Source: Mycobacterium gordonae (GTDB taxonomy: Bacteria; Actinomycetota; Actinomycetes; Mycobacteriales; Mycobacteriaceae). Taken from it: a stretch of DNA of 64,000 bases. Positions 44,956 through 54,238 of this stretch are shown here, piece by piece. Every line of letters starts with the position of its first letter. Within the stretch, counting starts at the first letter, position 1. Location of the stretch: assembly GCF_017086405.1 (NCBI RefSeq), contig NZ_CP070973.1:1798001-1862000 (forward strand), given 5' to 3'. Position numbers and translations under genes: made by a program. The notes below the pieces were generated by a model that saw only the letters and a program-made list of their open reading frames with translations, ran no database searches and was not told where the DNA came from.

Positions 44956-47679
44956 ATGAGTAACGAGGACGTTGCCAGCCTTCTCCCTGCGGAGGCGCGT
45001 GCTCGTGTGCGTATTGATCAGCAACTGATCCAGGCAGGCTGGAAGGTCCAGGACAGAAAAGACCTGAATCTGTTGGCGGGACAGGGCATCGCCGTCCGAG
45101 AAGTCGTGATGAAGCCCGGGCACGGCCGGGTCGACTACCTGCTGTACGTGGACAAGGCCGTCGTCGGCGTCATCGAGGCCAAGCCAATGGGAACACCGCT
45201 TTCAGGCGTGGAGTGGCAGTCGGCCATGTACGCGGAAGGGCTCCCGGCTGATGTGCGGCTCGCCGCCAAGACCCGGGATGGTCGGCTGCCGTTCGTGTTC
45301 GAGGCGTCGGGAGTCGAGACACACTTCACCAACGGCTTCGATCCCGATCCGCGGGCGCGCTTAGTCTTCAACTTACTCAAGCCGGCAACGTTGGCGCGCC
45401 TCCTTCGTGACGCCGATGCTTCACCCGAGCGCCCGACGTGGCGCGCCAAGGTTCGCGATCTCCCAGCCCTCGAGACCGACCCGCTGCGTCCAGCGCAGGT
45501 CAATGCGATTAGCGGGATCGAGAAGAGCCTCGCCGATCAGCAGTTCGACCGATCGCTGGTACAGATGGCGACCGGGGCCGGCAAGACCTACACGGCGGTT
45601 ACCGAGTCGTACCGATTACTGAAATTCGGTGGATTCAACCGAATTCTCTTTCTCGTCGACCGCAACAACCTCGCCGATCAGACGCTGGCGGAGTTTCAGA
45701 ACTACCGCACGCCCGATGACGGCCGCCGCTTCACCGAGCTGTACAACGTGACCAAACTGTCCAGTGCCGGACTACTCGGCTCGAGCAAGGTCGTCATCTC
45801 GACCATCCAAAGGGTCTACAAGTTCCTCAATGACGGCGAGGTCAGCGACGCCGATGATCCCAACCTCGATAAGTTCACCCCGGAAACCCCTGTCACGGTC
45901 TCCTACAGCGAGGCACTTCCGCCGGAAACGTTTGATCTTGTCATCGTCGATGAGGCGCACCGAAGCATCTACGGAGTCTGGCGCGGTGTCTTGGAGTACT
46001 TCGACGCCCACGTCATCGGTCTAACCGCCACGCCGGGCAAGCAGACCTTCGGGTTCTTCCGTCAGAACCTCGTTTCTGAATACACCTACCCTAAGTCCGT
46101 CGCCGACGGCGTCAACGTGGACTTTGACATCTACCGGATCCGCACCCGAATCAGTGAAGACGGGTCTCGGATCGAAGCCGGGACTCTAGTACCGAAAGTG
46201 GACCGCCGAACCAGAGAACAGAAACTCGAAACCCTTGACGAGGATCTGGATTACCGCGCCGCGCAACTGGACCGCGCCGTGACCGCCACCGACCAGATCC
46301 GCACCGTCCTAGAAACTTTCCGCGATCGGCTTTCCACCGAGATCTTCCCAGGACGCTCCACCGTCCCGAAGACCTTGATTTTCGCCAAGGACGACAACCA
46401 CGCGGAGGAGATCGTCACACAGGTTCGCGAGGTGTTCGGCAAAGGCAATGACTTCGCGGCGAAGATCACTTACAACGCCCGCAACGCCAAAGAACAACTC
46501 CAGGCCCTGCGGACGAGCCCGTCGCTGCGTATCGCGGTGACCGTCGACATGATCGCGACCGGAACCGACGTCAAACCGCTGGAATGCGTGTTCTTCATGC
46601 GTGATGTCCGCTCCGCCCAATACTTCGAGCAAATGAAAGGTCGTGGCGCGCGCACGATCACTTCGGCCGATTTCCAGGCGGTCACGCCCGACGCGAAAAA
46701 CAAGACCCGGTTCGTAATCGTCGATGCGGTGGGCGTGACTGAGCACCCCTTCGTCGAACCACCGCTTAATCGGCAGAAGTCGATCAGCCTCAAGAAGCTC
46801 CTCGACAAGGCCGCCGCCCTCACACTTGGCGAGGACGAAGCGGCAACCCTGGCGTCACGGCTGGTGAAACTCGAAGTTGCACTTACCGATGAGGAGAGGC
46901 AGGAACTCGACAACGTCGCCGGCCAACCCGTCCGCGATATCGCCAGGGCGCTCGTGGATGCTGTCGAGCCGTCCACTGGGTCGACCGAGGCGATCGAGCG
47001 GGCTATCGAACCGATTGCTGCCAACCCGGAACTGCGCAACCGCATACTCGAACTCCGCACCGCCCACGACCGGGTCATCGACGAGGTGAGTAGAGACGAA
47101 CTCGTTGACGCCGGCGGAGTGGTTAATACTGACCGTGCCCGGTCGATCGTGGACTCGTGGCGCGTTTACCTCGATGAGCACCGCGCGGAAATCACAGCGA
47201 TCCAGGTCGCCTATGAGGCGGGCGAACAGCGAATCGACTTCGCCTACATCCAGGGACTCGCCGCCCGTATCGCCCGGCCGCCGCACAACTGGACCCCCGA
47301 CATCATCTGGAACGCCTACGCAGCGATCGACGCGCCCAAGGTCCGTAAGTGTCCCACGCACACCCTCACGGATCTCGTTCCGCTGATCCGCTACACCATC
47401 GGCGTCGACGACGAACTCGTTCCCTACGGTGAGCGGGTGCGGGAGAAATACGCGGCCTGGTTAACACAACAGGAACAGGCTGGTGTGGTGTTTAACGACA
47501 CTGAGCGCTGGTGGCTGGATCGGATCGTGTCGGTGATCGCCAACTCGGCGGGGATCCGGGTGGAAGACCTGGACGACGCGCCGTTTGTTGAGCGTGGCGG
47601 TACCGATGGAGCGTTGCGCGATTTGGGTGACAGGGCCGGCGATCTCGTCGAGCAGCTCAATGCGGAGCTGACCGCATGA
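44956..47679 (+). CDS. hsdR: Type I restriction enzyme, R subunit HsdR
   Basis: 907 residues. N-terminal PD-(D/E)xK nuclease: VDYLLYVDKAVVGVIEAKP (Asp, Glu, Lys). SF2 helicase motor: MATGAGKTYT (Walker A), VIVDEAHRS (motif II), GLTATP (III). The C-terminal helical region (DLVPLIRYTIGVDDELVPYGERV) resembles the EcoEI R C-terminal domain. It translocates and cleaves DNA lacking the cognate methylation, together with HsdM and HsdS. ATG 44956 chosen; upstream codons to 44842 are not family-like. Overlaps hsdS by four bases. Confidence 0.92.
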   Translation: MSNEDVASLLPAEARARVRIDQQLIQAGWKVQDRKDLNLLAGQGIAVREVVMKPGHGRVDYLLYVDKAVVGVIEAKPMGTPLSGVEWQSAMYAEGLPADVRLAAKTRDGRLPFVFEASGVETHFTNGFDPDPRARLVFNLLKPATLARLLRDADASPERPTWRAKVRDLPALETDPLRPAQVNAISGIEKSLADQQFDRSLVQMATGAGKTYTAVTESYRLLKFGGFNRILFLVDRNNLADQTLAEFQNYRTPDDGRRFTELYNVTKLSSAGLLGSSKVVISTIQRVYKFLNDGEVSDADDPNLDKFTPETPVTVSYSEALPPETFDLVIVDEAHRSIYGVWRGVLEYFDAHVIGLTATPGKQTFGFFRQNLVSEYTYPKSVADGVNVDFDIYRIRTRISEDGSRIEAGTLVPKVDRRTREQKLETLDEDLDYRAAQLDRAVTATDQIRTVLETFRDRLSTEIFPGRSTVPKTLIFAKDDNHAEEIVTQVREVFGKGNDFAAKITYNARNAKEQLQALRTSPSLRIAVTVDMIATGTDVKPLECVFFMRDVRSAQYFEQMKGRGARTITSADFQAVTPDAKNKTRFVIVDAVGVTEHPFVEPPLNRQKSISLKKLLDKAAALTLGEDEAATLASRLVKLEVALTDEERQELDNVAGQPVRDIARALVDAVEPSTGSTEAIERAIEPIAANPELRNRILELRTAHDRVIDEVSRDELVDAGGVVNTDRARSIVDSWRVYLDEHRAEITAIQVAYEAGEQRIDFAYIQGLAARIARPPHNWTPDIIWNAYAAIDAPKVRKCPTHTLTDLVPLIRYTIGVDDELVPYGERVREKYAAWLTQQEQAGVVFNDTERWWLDRIVSVIANSAGIRVEDLDDAPFVERGGTDGALRDLGDRAGDLVEQLNAELTA

Positions 47680-48923
47680 ATTGGCCGTTGGTGCAGCTCG
47701 GGGATCTCATTGAGGACATCACCGCAGGCAAATCGTTTGGCGCTTCAAACGCACCTGCGGAGGAAGGACATTGGGGCATCATCAAGGTAAGTGCGATGAC
47801 GTGGGGCAAATTCAAACCAGAGGAGAACAAGGCCGTACCGGCCGAGCTTGCAGACCCGAGGTTTGAGATTCGCGAAGGTGATCTACTTGTAAGTCGGGCC
47901 AACACAGCCGAATATGTGGGAGCCAGCGTCCTTGTCCGCGCTGTTCGCCCCAAGCTACTTCTAAGCGACAAGAGCCTTCGACTGACGCCCAAGTCCAGCG
48001 TTCACCCAGAATGGCTCTGGTACACGCTACAAGCACCTGCGGTTCGCAGCCAGATTCGCGAATTGGCCACTGGTACAAAGGATTCAATGCGAAATATATC
48101 GCAGTCAGCTTTGCGCACAATTCGGATCCTGATCCCACCACTCGACGAACAGCGGCGCATCGTCGATCTCCTCGAAGACCACCTGTCTCGACTCGATGCC
48201 GCGGAGACATACGTGCGCAATGCGATGCAGAAGTTGAGACTCTTGAAAGCCAGCGTTCTTGCTTCACTTCACGCCGGTGAGCCGTACCCACTGGGGGCTT
48301 TGGCGGTCGACTCTGGCTACGGAACGTCGGTGAAGTGCGTTGCCGATGGCAAAGGCGCGGCAGTGGTTCGGATTCCAAATCTGGTCGACGGGCAGATCGA
48401 TCTGTCAGATGAGAAGCGCGTGCTTAACGCAGAAGCGGACACGTCTGCGTACATGCTTGCTCCGGGCGATGTCCTCATCGTCCGTACGAATGGATCTGTT
48501 GACCTGATCGGGCGCTCTGCCGTAGTCCAGCCTGGGATTGATGCAGCTTTTGCTTCGTATCTGATTCGGTATCGCGTGCGGGAAGAGGTCGTCCGGCCGC
48601 GTTGGGTTCAAATCATGCTTAGCACGCCACAAGTTCGCTCCCGGATCGAATCATTAGCAGCCTCAAGCGCCGGCCAACACAACCTAAGCCTCAGTAAGCT
48701 CAACCCATTGGAGTTGCCCGTCCCGCCCATCACGACCCAAGATGCCGGCATTCAACTTGTTGTCGGGATGGAAGTTGAGGCGTCTCGTCTAGCGGCATCG
48801 ATTGCTGCTACGCGATTGCGCGCCGCAAGGCTTCGATCGTCGATCCTCGCTGCTGCCTTCTCCGGACGTTTGACTACATCGGAGTCCGACCTGTCGCTCA
48901 ACGAAGAGTTGATCGATGCATGA
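47676..48923 (+). CDS. hsdS: Type I restriction specificity subunit HsdS
   Basis: 415 residues, with two target-recognition domains (about 1-155 and 205-355) separated by helical spacers (RIVDLLEDHLSRLDAAETYVRNAMQKLRLLKASVLASL and a second DAGIQLVVGMEVEASRL). The two spacers end each recognition domain as in typical HsdS, so the recognition sequence is bipartite. The ATG overlaps the hsdR stop. The sequence recognised cannot be read from the protein. Confidence 0.9.
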   Translation: MNWPLVQLGDLIEDITAGKSFGASNAPAEEGHWGIIKVSAMTWGKFKPEENKAVPAELADPRFEIREGDLLVSRANTAEYVGASVLVRAVRPKLLLSDKSLRLTPKSSVHPEWLWYTLQAPAVRSQIRELATGTKDSMRNISQSALRTIRILIPPLDEQRRIVDLLEDHLSRLDAAETYVRNAMQKLRLLKASVLASLHAGEPYPLGALAVDSGYGTSVKCVADGKGAAVVRIPNLVDGQIDLSDEKRVLNAEADTSAYMLAPGDVLIVRTNGSVDLIGRSAVVQPGIDAAFASYLIRYRVREEVVRPRWVQIMLSTPQVRSRIESLAASSAGQHNLSLSKLNPLELPVPPITTQDAGIQLVVGMEVEASRLAASIAATRLRAARLRSSILAAAFSGRLTTSESDLSLNEELIDA

Positions 48924-49113
48924 GGGGAAACAGATCAAGCTATGGGGCATTCAGTGATCGTGACTTTTCTTGGCAAGTTGCGGTGACGTGTCGTAGGCCG
49001 CTGCGATGATAGAAAACATATGTTCCCCTGCTGGTGCGGGCAGAATTGACTCGGATGACGGGCGCCGAGCCATGGTGACGATTCGTCAGCGATGAACTAG
49101 GGAGGTAGTTGCG

Positions 49114-49971
49114 ATGATGAAGGAGATCGAGCTCCGCCTTGTTGACGCGTCCACCCCCAGCGGCGAGATTCCGGTCAAGGACCTCGCCGCGCTCGCGACT
49201 GCCTTGCAGGAATTGACGACTCGAATCAGCCGGGAAGTAGTCAATACGCCTGGACCTGGTCGCACGAAGCAGTTCATGGAGGAGCTCTCGCAACTGCGGC
49301 TTCATGCGGTTGAGCCTGGAAGCACCGTACTCCGATTCAGCAAGGGCCCGACTGACAAACTTGACGTCGACTTGCCCGAACAAGCCGTGGCAGATGATCG
49401 CTTGTGGGAAATTATGCGGGCCATGGGGGAGGACCGTCGCCCCGATTGGGCCACCGACCTGATCGCGGAGAGCGTCGGCAAGTTGGTCAACGCCATTCAA
49501 GCAGCGGCGCCGACCGTAATCCTCGGCGCGCCTTCGCGACCGGAAGTGCGGATTGCGTCGTCAGTGATGCATGTCGAAACGTGGACACCGACGCGTGTCC
49601 GCACAGGAACTGTCATGACTGCCGCTGGCCGACTCGAGAAGGTCGATCTACGGTCGCACGATTTCCGTCTCCGCGACGACGTCGATACCACGGTCGAACT
49701 CAAGAGCGTCGAAAACGACACCTTCGCAGCACAACTCGTTGGCCAATGGGTGGTTGCGGAAGGAACCGGGATACAACGTGCGTCTGGCCGGCTTGTCGCA
49801 CTTCAGAATGTGCGTGTGCTTCCAGCGAATGATCCCGCAGCCGACTTTGGCGGCCCCAAAGTCGTTACCCTCGACGAGATTTTGGCCAGCGCTCCCGGAC
49901 CAGACCCGAATGGTGGGCTCGACCTCACCGACTACGAATTCGCGGCATTCCTTGAGGCAGCGCGTTCGTGA
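49114..49971 (+). CDS. Unknown protein paired with PIN toxin (putative antitoxin)
   Basis: 285 residues with no recognisable catalytic motif. The N-terminal half is mixed alpha/beta (KEIELRLVDASTPSGEIPVKDLAALATALQEL), and the C-terminal half, beginning SSVMHVETWTPTRVR, is beta-rich with FDLTDYEFAAFLEAARS at the end. Its stop overlaps the PIN gene start by four bases, so it is probably the cognate antitoxin or guide partner. It lies between hsdS and hsdM, where it may be part of the restriction locus. It has an own leader of 190 bp. Confidence 0.55.
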   Translation: MMKEIELRLVDASTPSGEIPVKDLAALATALQELTTRISREVVNTPGPGRTKQFMEELSQLRLHAVEPGSTVLRFSKGPTDKLDVDLPEQAVADDRLWEIMRAMGEDRRPDWATDLIAESVGKLVNAIQAAAPTVILGAPSRPEVRIASSVMHVETWTPTRVRTGTVMTAAGRLEKVDLRSHDFRLRDDVDTTVELKSVENDTFAAQLVGQWVVAEGTGIQRASGRLVALQNVRVLPANDPAADFGGPKVVTLDEILASAPGPDPNGGLDLTDYEFAAFLEAARS

Positions 49972-50390
49972 GCGAAATCGCGGCGACGGTAGTCGATACC
50001 GATGTGTTCAGTCTGATCTACCTTCGCCGCGCCAGCTGTGATGCGCGCGTCCCTGGCTGGCGCGAATACCTGACGGGGCGGCGTGTACTCATTTCCTTCC
50101 AGACCAGGGCTGAGGTGCTTGCCGGTGCGCGAGTCGCCGGCTGGGGCGAGCGTTGGGTGGCGATGACGATTGAGACCCTTGACCGGACGCCCACCATTCG
50201 CCCCGACAACGAAGTCGTAGACGCGTACGCCCTTCTTGTCAGCGAATGCCGAAGGCTCGGTAACGCTCTGCACGGCAGAAAGCACACCGGTGATCGATGG
50301 GTTGCGGCCTGCGCCATCGCCAAGCGGCTAGATCTATTGGCCGGCGACGGGATCTACCAGGACGCACCAAATCTTGTCGTGCGCAGCTGA
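49968..50390 (+). CDS. PIN-domain ribonuclease toxin
   Basis: 140 residues. PIN fold with acidic residues Asp10/Asp12 (VVDTDVF), Glu49 (TRAEVLAG) and DRWVAACAIAKRLDLLAGD with two further Asp. Type II toxins of this family cleave RNA when freed from their antitoxin. The GTG start overlaps the preceding gene (GTGA). Position inside an hsd operon suggests a restriction-coupled toxin pair. Confidence 0.83.
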   Translation: MSEIAATVVDTDVFSLIYLRRASCDARVPGWREYLTGRRVLISFQTRAEVLAGARVAGWGERWVAMTIETLDRTPTIRPDNEVVDAYALLVSECRRLGNALHGRKHTGDRWVAACAIAKRLDLLAGDGIYQDAPNLVVRS

Positions 50391-50408
50391 ATAGAAGGGC
50401 AAACCACG

Positions 50409-51896
50409 TTGTCTGATTCCCGGCGCCTGGTCGACAAACTCTGGGCGTACTGCAATGTGCTGCGCGACGATGGCGTTGGTGTCATCGAGTACACCGAGCA
50501 ACTCACTTACTTGCTGTTCCTGAAGATGGCACACGAGCGGGCAACGAGAAAACTTAACCCGCAGCAGATCGTTCCCGACGAGTATTCCTGGCAGAGGCTC
50601 CTGGATGCTGAGGGAACGGACCTTGAGGTCGAATACACGAAGATCCTCGTCGGGTTAGCGCAGCAGCCGGGCACACTTGGCACGATTTTCCGCAAGGCGC
50701 AGAACAGGATTCAGGATCCGGCCAAGCTCAAACGCCTCATCGTGGATTTGATCGACAAAGAAAACTGGTCCGCTTCGGGCACAGATCTCAAAGGCGACGC
50801 CTACGAGGCGCTGCTGTCCAAGGGCGCATCCGATAAAGGGTCGGGTGCGGGTCAGTACTTCACCCCGCGCGACCTCATCCGGGCAATGGTCGACGTGATC
50901 GACCCCTCGCCTGCTGACATGGTCGTCGACCCGGCGTGTGGCACAGGCGGCTTCCTCCTGGTTGCCCATGAACACGCCGTCCAAGGGGCTGAAAACCTGA
51001 CCCCAACGAAGCGTAAGCACCTGCGGGACACTTTCGTCACTGGCTATGAACTCGTCGACGGGACAGCGCGTCTAGCCGCGATGAACCTGCTGCTCCATGG
51101 CATCGGAACCGCCGACGGCGACTCACTGATCGATGTTCGAGACGCACTCATATCTGACCCCGGCCGTCGCTGGTCGGTGGTGCTGACCAACCCACCGTTC
51201 GGCCGCAAATCGTCGCTGATGATGGTGGGCGCGGATGGTCGGGAAGTGCGCGAGGACATCGAGATCGAACGGCAGGACTTCGTTGTTACGACCAGCAACA
51301 AGCAACTCAATTTCCTGCAGCACATCATGACGATTCTCGATATCAACGGCCGCGCCGCCGTCGTGCTTCCCGATAACGTCCTCTTCGAAGGCGGCGCCGG
51401 CGAGACGTTGCGGCGAAAGCTGTTGGCCGACTTTGACCTACACACAATGCTTCGTCTGCCTACCGGCATCTTCTACGCTCAAGGCGTCAAGGCCAACGTG
51501 CTCTTTTTCGACAAGAAGCCGGCATCTGAACAGCCGTGGAGCACCAAGCTCTGGGTCTACGACCTGCGCACCAACCAGCACTTCACCCTCAAGCAGAACC
51601 CACTGCGGCGCCACCATCTCGACGAGTTCGTCGACTTCTATCTCAGCGGAAAGCCCCGTGACGAACGTGTTGAGTCGGAGAGGTGGAAATCGTTCAGCTA
51701 CGAGGAACTCGTCGCGCGGGACAAGGTCAATCTCGACATCATCTGGTTGCGTGACGAGTCGCTCGATGACGCCGACAACCTTCCAGCGCCCGAGGTCATC
51801 GCCAGAGAGATCGTCGAAGACCTCACCGCCGCGCTCGCGGAGTTTGAGGCGGTCGCGGCAGCCCTCGAAGCCGCCGCGAATGGAGATGCCGTTTAG
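50409..51896 (+). CDS. hsdM: Type I N6-adenine methyltransferase HsdM
   Basis: 495 residues. N-terminal helical domain (to ~130), AGQYFTPRDLIRAMV, the SAM-binding DPACGTGGF and catalytic NPPFGRKSS. It methylates the adenine in the site set by HsdS and forms the M2S core with HsdR. The start is a TTG at 50409, nine bases after AGAAGGG. The gene is the last in the locus and its end overlaps the convergent unknown gene by a few bases. Confidence 0.92.
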   Translation: MSDSRRLVDKLWAYCNVLRDDGVGVIEYTEQLTYLLFLKMAHERATRKLNPQQIVPDEYSWQRLLDAEGTDLEVEYTKILVGLAQQPGTLGTIFRKAQNRIQDPAKLKRLIVDLIDKENWSASGTDLKGDAYEALLSKGASDKGSGAGQYFTPRDLIRAMVDVIDPSPADMVVDPACGTGGFLLVAHEHAVQGAENLTPTKRKHLRDTFVTGYELVDGTARLAAMNLLLHGIGTADGDSLIDVRDALISDPGRRWSVVLTNPPFGRKSSLMMVGADGREVREDIEIERQDFVVTTSNKQLNFLQHIMTILDINGRAAVVLPDNVLFEGGAGETLRRKLLADFDLHTMLRLPTGIFYAQGVKANVLFFDKKPASEQPWSTKLWVYDLRTNQHFTLKQNPLRRHHLDEFVDFYLSGKPRDERVESERWKSFSYEELVARDKVNLDIIWLRDESLDDADNLPAPEVIAREIVEDLTAALAEFEAVAAALEAAANGDAV

Positions 51897-53947
51897 CGGG
51901 AGAGTTCGACCAGATCTCCCTTGATCGCCCAACGTCGATCGACCGGTTCAGCGGCAAGTAACTCGCCAGCGACGCACAGGTGGTCCTTGGGATCCCACTT
52001 GACGCCAGCACCGTAGGGGGAAACGAGTCGGTGCGCGGCGCCAAGCACCGCCCGGCGCTCGTCAAGCAAATGATGCTCGATCTCTGCAGGCTGTGCAGGA
52101 ATGTCTTTCGCGAGCCGCGCCACGACGTCAGGCAGGACCGCTGTGTCGGTGTGGGCCTGGAGCGCGCAGATCACCCCATCGAAAATCCCCTTCACCAATC
52201 CACCCCACACCGGTTGAAGTCCATGCGGTGGCCGAACTTGCACTCTGACGGCGAATGGGGTCTCGGGCGCGCACGCTGGCTCGCTCACCTCCACCTGGCC
52301 GCGTGCGAGTGCTAGCCAAACTTGTGCCAACTTCTTCTCGCCGGCAAACGCACCCAGGTCGGTCCAGTCGAACGAGGCTAGTGTTCGCCCATGCCGCCAG
52401 TAGGCGAAGGCGTCCGATCGTCGCGAGAGCGCGTAGCGATAACAGAACGGATATTTGGCACCATCGGGCGCCGACGGTACAGCGGCGCCGTGTTCGAAGC
52501 GAATCCCGTTGCGGCCGGCGACTCTAAACGAATCGATGTAGTAGAGCACGAGGTTCTCGACGTCGGCCCTGGGATGCTTGGGGCCGAAGAACGTGGTGTG
52601 CAGCACCTGCTCAGCTGGCGGCGCGAGCTCTTGGCAGCGGTTGCGGATCTCATGCCGAAGATGCTGTTGCCAGACCGGCAGGTGTTCGAAGCGGATGTAG
52701 TCGTCGGCCCAGGCCTGGACTGCGGGACTGCTCGCCGTCGGTCCGTGGATTTCGCAGTGGCCGTAGGGCAACGGGGGCGCGACCGCCTGCTCGGTCGGCT
52801 TGGTCGACTTTGTCGGAGGAGGTTGTACGGCGTCGCGCGCCGGTTGGCAGGTCCCGCAACTCGGGATAGGCTGCCCCACTTGGTCGCTCGCCCACTGCTC
52901 AAGTTCGGCAATATGTTGCGCGCACACTTTGACGTACGGTCCGGTCCATGCACTCCCGCCAGGTTTCTCACCCCTGATCGTCCAGCAACCGGCATGATGC
53001 ACACGCGCTGCTGTCGCGCTGTGGCTGCGCGCGATGTTGATCACGTAGCCATCGGGGTGGGTGTCGAGCCAGGCCAGATAGCCGGCGTCGTCGTCGCGGA
53101 ACTCACGCGCGGGTTGGACGCCGACAAAGACGCCACCGAACTTGGCCTCCCCCATAAGGCACTCGTAGCCCTCGACCCACACCAGCCCAGTCCGGCCGAC
53201 CTCTTCACAGACGCTGTGGTCATCGACGTGCATGGCCTCGAAACCACCGCTGAAGTCGGTGTTGTAACCGGTGACAATGCGGCCATGACTACACACGGTT
53301 TTCGCGAAGCAATCGTCGCAAACGCTGAAGTACTGCCAGGGTCTTCCGAGCGCCGGAAAGCCGCAGACCGGGCATTGATGTGCTCGTCTGTCCTCTTGGG
53401 GTACCTCGAGAAGCCAGTCGTTGCTCGCCAGCGTGCGCAGCGCCGACTCCTCGGAGCGCTCTCTGACATGTCGGCGCAGCATGATGAACAACGCGTCCGC
53501 TCGTCCGGTGTCGGTTACGCCCAGACGCGCCTCAGGAGGAACATCTGCGACACTCCTCGCACTTGAGACCAATGCAGCGATCGCCGCGCGGTGCCACGGG
53601 CTCACATCGTCCAGTCGGAGCGCCCGATTCCGGTGCTGGCTCTCGCGCCAGTACTGCTCGACCTTGGCAAATCTGCTGGCGGCATCCCCAGGATCCAGTG
53701 ACCACGTGCTGGCGCCGTCCAAGCCATAGATGAGCAGACCGCGGTCGCACAGGAACGCATAGCCACCGCTGTGTTGGTCGGCGTTGAACTCACGGTGAAC
53801 GATTTCAACCGTGGTTGAGGGGTCATCGGCCCAGTCCACAGCCAGCGCCTCAACCTTCGTCCGCGTGACCGGCCCCGTGATTTTGTCCATCGTCCCTCCC
53901 ATCGAGAAGATAGCGGGTAGGTCTGACAATCTGTCGTTCGTTGCCAA
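51893..53947 (-). CDS. Unknown large protein with zinc-cysteine motifs
   Basis: 684 residues, no recognised catalytic motif. The central region has CPVCGFPALGRP and SVCDDCFAKTVCSHGR, a zinc-ribbon-like pair; then GYVINIARSHSATAARVHHAGC with ACWT-like segment and SCGTCQP. The C-terminal part includes HPRADVENLVLYYID. A segment with HHAGCWTI...WTGPYVKVC resembles sequences I recall from actinobacterial endonuclease or defence proteins, but this is from memory. Convergent with hsdM. Function unknown; part of the island cargo. Confidence 0.6.
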   Translation of the reverse strand: MATNDRLSDLPAIFSMGGTMDKITGPVTRTKVEALAVDWADDPSTTVEIVHREFNADQHSGGYAFLCDRGLLIYGLDGASTWSLDPGDAASRFAKVEQYWRESQHRNRALRLDDVSPWHRAAIAALVSSARSVADVPPEARLGVTDTGRADALFIMLRRHVRERSEESALRTLASNDWLLEVPQEDRRAHQCPVCGFPALGRPWQYFSVCDDCFAKTVCSHGRIVTGYNTDFSGGFEAMHVDDHSVCEEVGRTGLVWVEGYECLMGEAKFGGVFVGVQPAREFRDDDAGYLAWLDTHPDGYVINIARSHSATAARVHHAGCWTIRGEKPGGSAWTGPYVKVCAQHIAELEQWASDQVGQPIPSCGTCQPARDAVQPPPTKSTKPTEQAVAPPLPYGHCEIHGPTASSPAVQAWADDYIRFEHLPVWQQHLRHEIRNRCQELAPPAEQVLHTTFFGPKHPRADVENLVLYYIDSFRVAGRNGIRFEHGAAVPSAPDGAKYPFCYRYALSRRSDAFAYWRHGRTLASFDWTDLGAFAGEKKLAQVWLALARGQVEVSEPACAPETPFAVRVQVRPPHGLQPVWGGLVKGIFDGVICALQAHTDTAVLPDVVARLAKDIPAQPAEIEHHLLDERRAVLGAAHRLVSPYGAGVKWDPKDHLCVAGELLAAEPVDRRWAIKGDLVELSR

Positions 53948-54058
53948 GTGTCACCGAGCGCGGTGATTGATCCAGTCCAAGTAGCGCGCCCCGGCACACG
54001 CGTCGCGGCAGATGTTGAGAGCGACCTCGACGGCATCACGGCGGTTTCGGTGCCAGAG

Positions 54059-54078
54059 TTGGGAACGAATTTGGGAAC
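54059..54078. promoter_or_regulatory. Paired TTGGGAAC motifs near attR (candidate integrase arm sites)
   Basis: TTGGGAAC at 54059-54066 and 54071-54078, the same 12-bp period as near attL. Lies 117 bp before the attR core. Inferred integrase arm-type sites. Confidence 0.55.
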
Positions 54079-54194
54079 CAAACTCCGCGAAACCTCCCAA
54101 AATCAGCGCAACACGGCGCAACCACCCGAACACCCGATCCCCGCTGACCTGCACAAATTAGACCACCCGGACACCCAAAACTCCCTGGCCCGTA

Positions 54195-54238
54195 GCTCAT
54201 AACCCAGAGGTCGCAGGTTCGAATCCTGTCCCCGCTAC
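54195..54238. repeat. attR: 44-bp core shared with 36990-37033
   Basis: Duplicate of the 3' part of the initiator tRNA gene, from the anticodon loop to near the 3' end. The 5' half of the tRNA is absent, so this is not a second gene. Confidence 0.93.

Larger units (their letters stand above)
36990..54238. mobile_element. Integrated genomic island (~17 kb) in the initiator tRNA gene
   Basis: Bounded by the 44-bp direct repeats. Contains tyrosine integrase, excisionase, a replication-like helix-turn-helix protein, a zinc-finger protein, a three-gene ATPase/two-component operon and a type I restriction-modification locus with a toxin pair. There are no capsid, tail or terminase genes, so it is not a full prophage; a phage satellite, cryptic plasmid-like or integrative element is more likely. 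Base composition is mosaic: the left arm is A+T-rich compared with the host. Confidence 0.9.

Noticed and set aside
53948..54202. 84-codon plus-strand frame near attR
   Set aside because: Spans the integrase-site repeats and has no recognisable sequence or ribosome binding site.
54195..54238. Second tRNA gene
   Set aside because: Only the 3' part of the initiator tRNA is present; the acceptor 5' strand and D arm are absent.
36990..54238. Complete prophage
   Set aside because: No capsid, tail, terminase or lysis genes; cargo is defence and regulatory.
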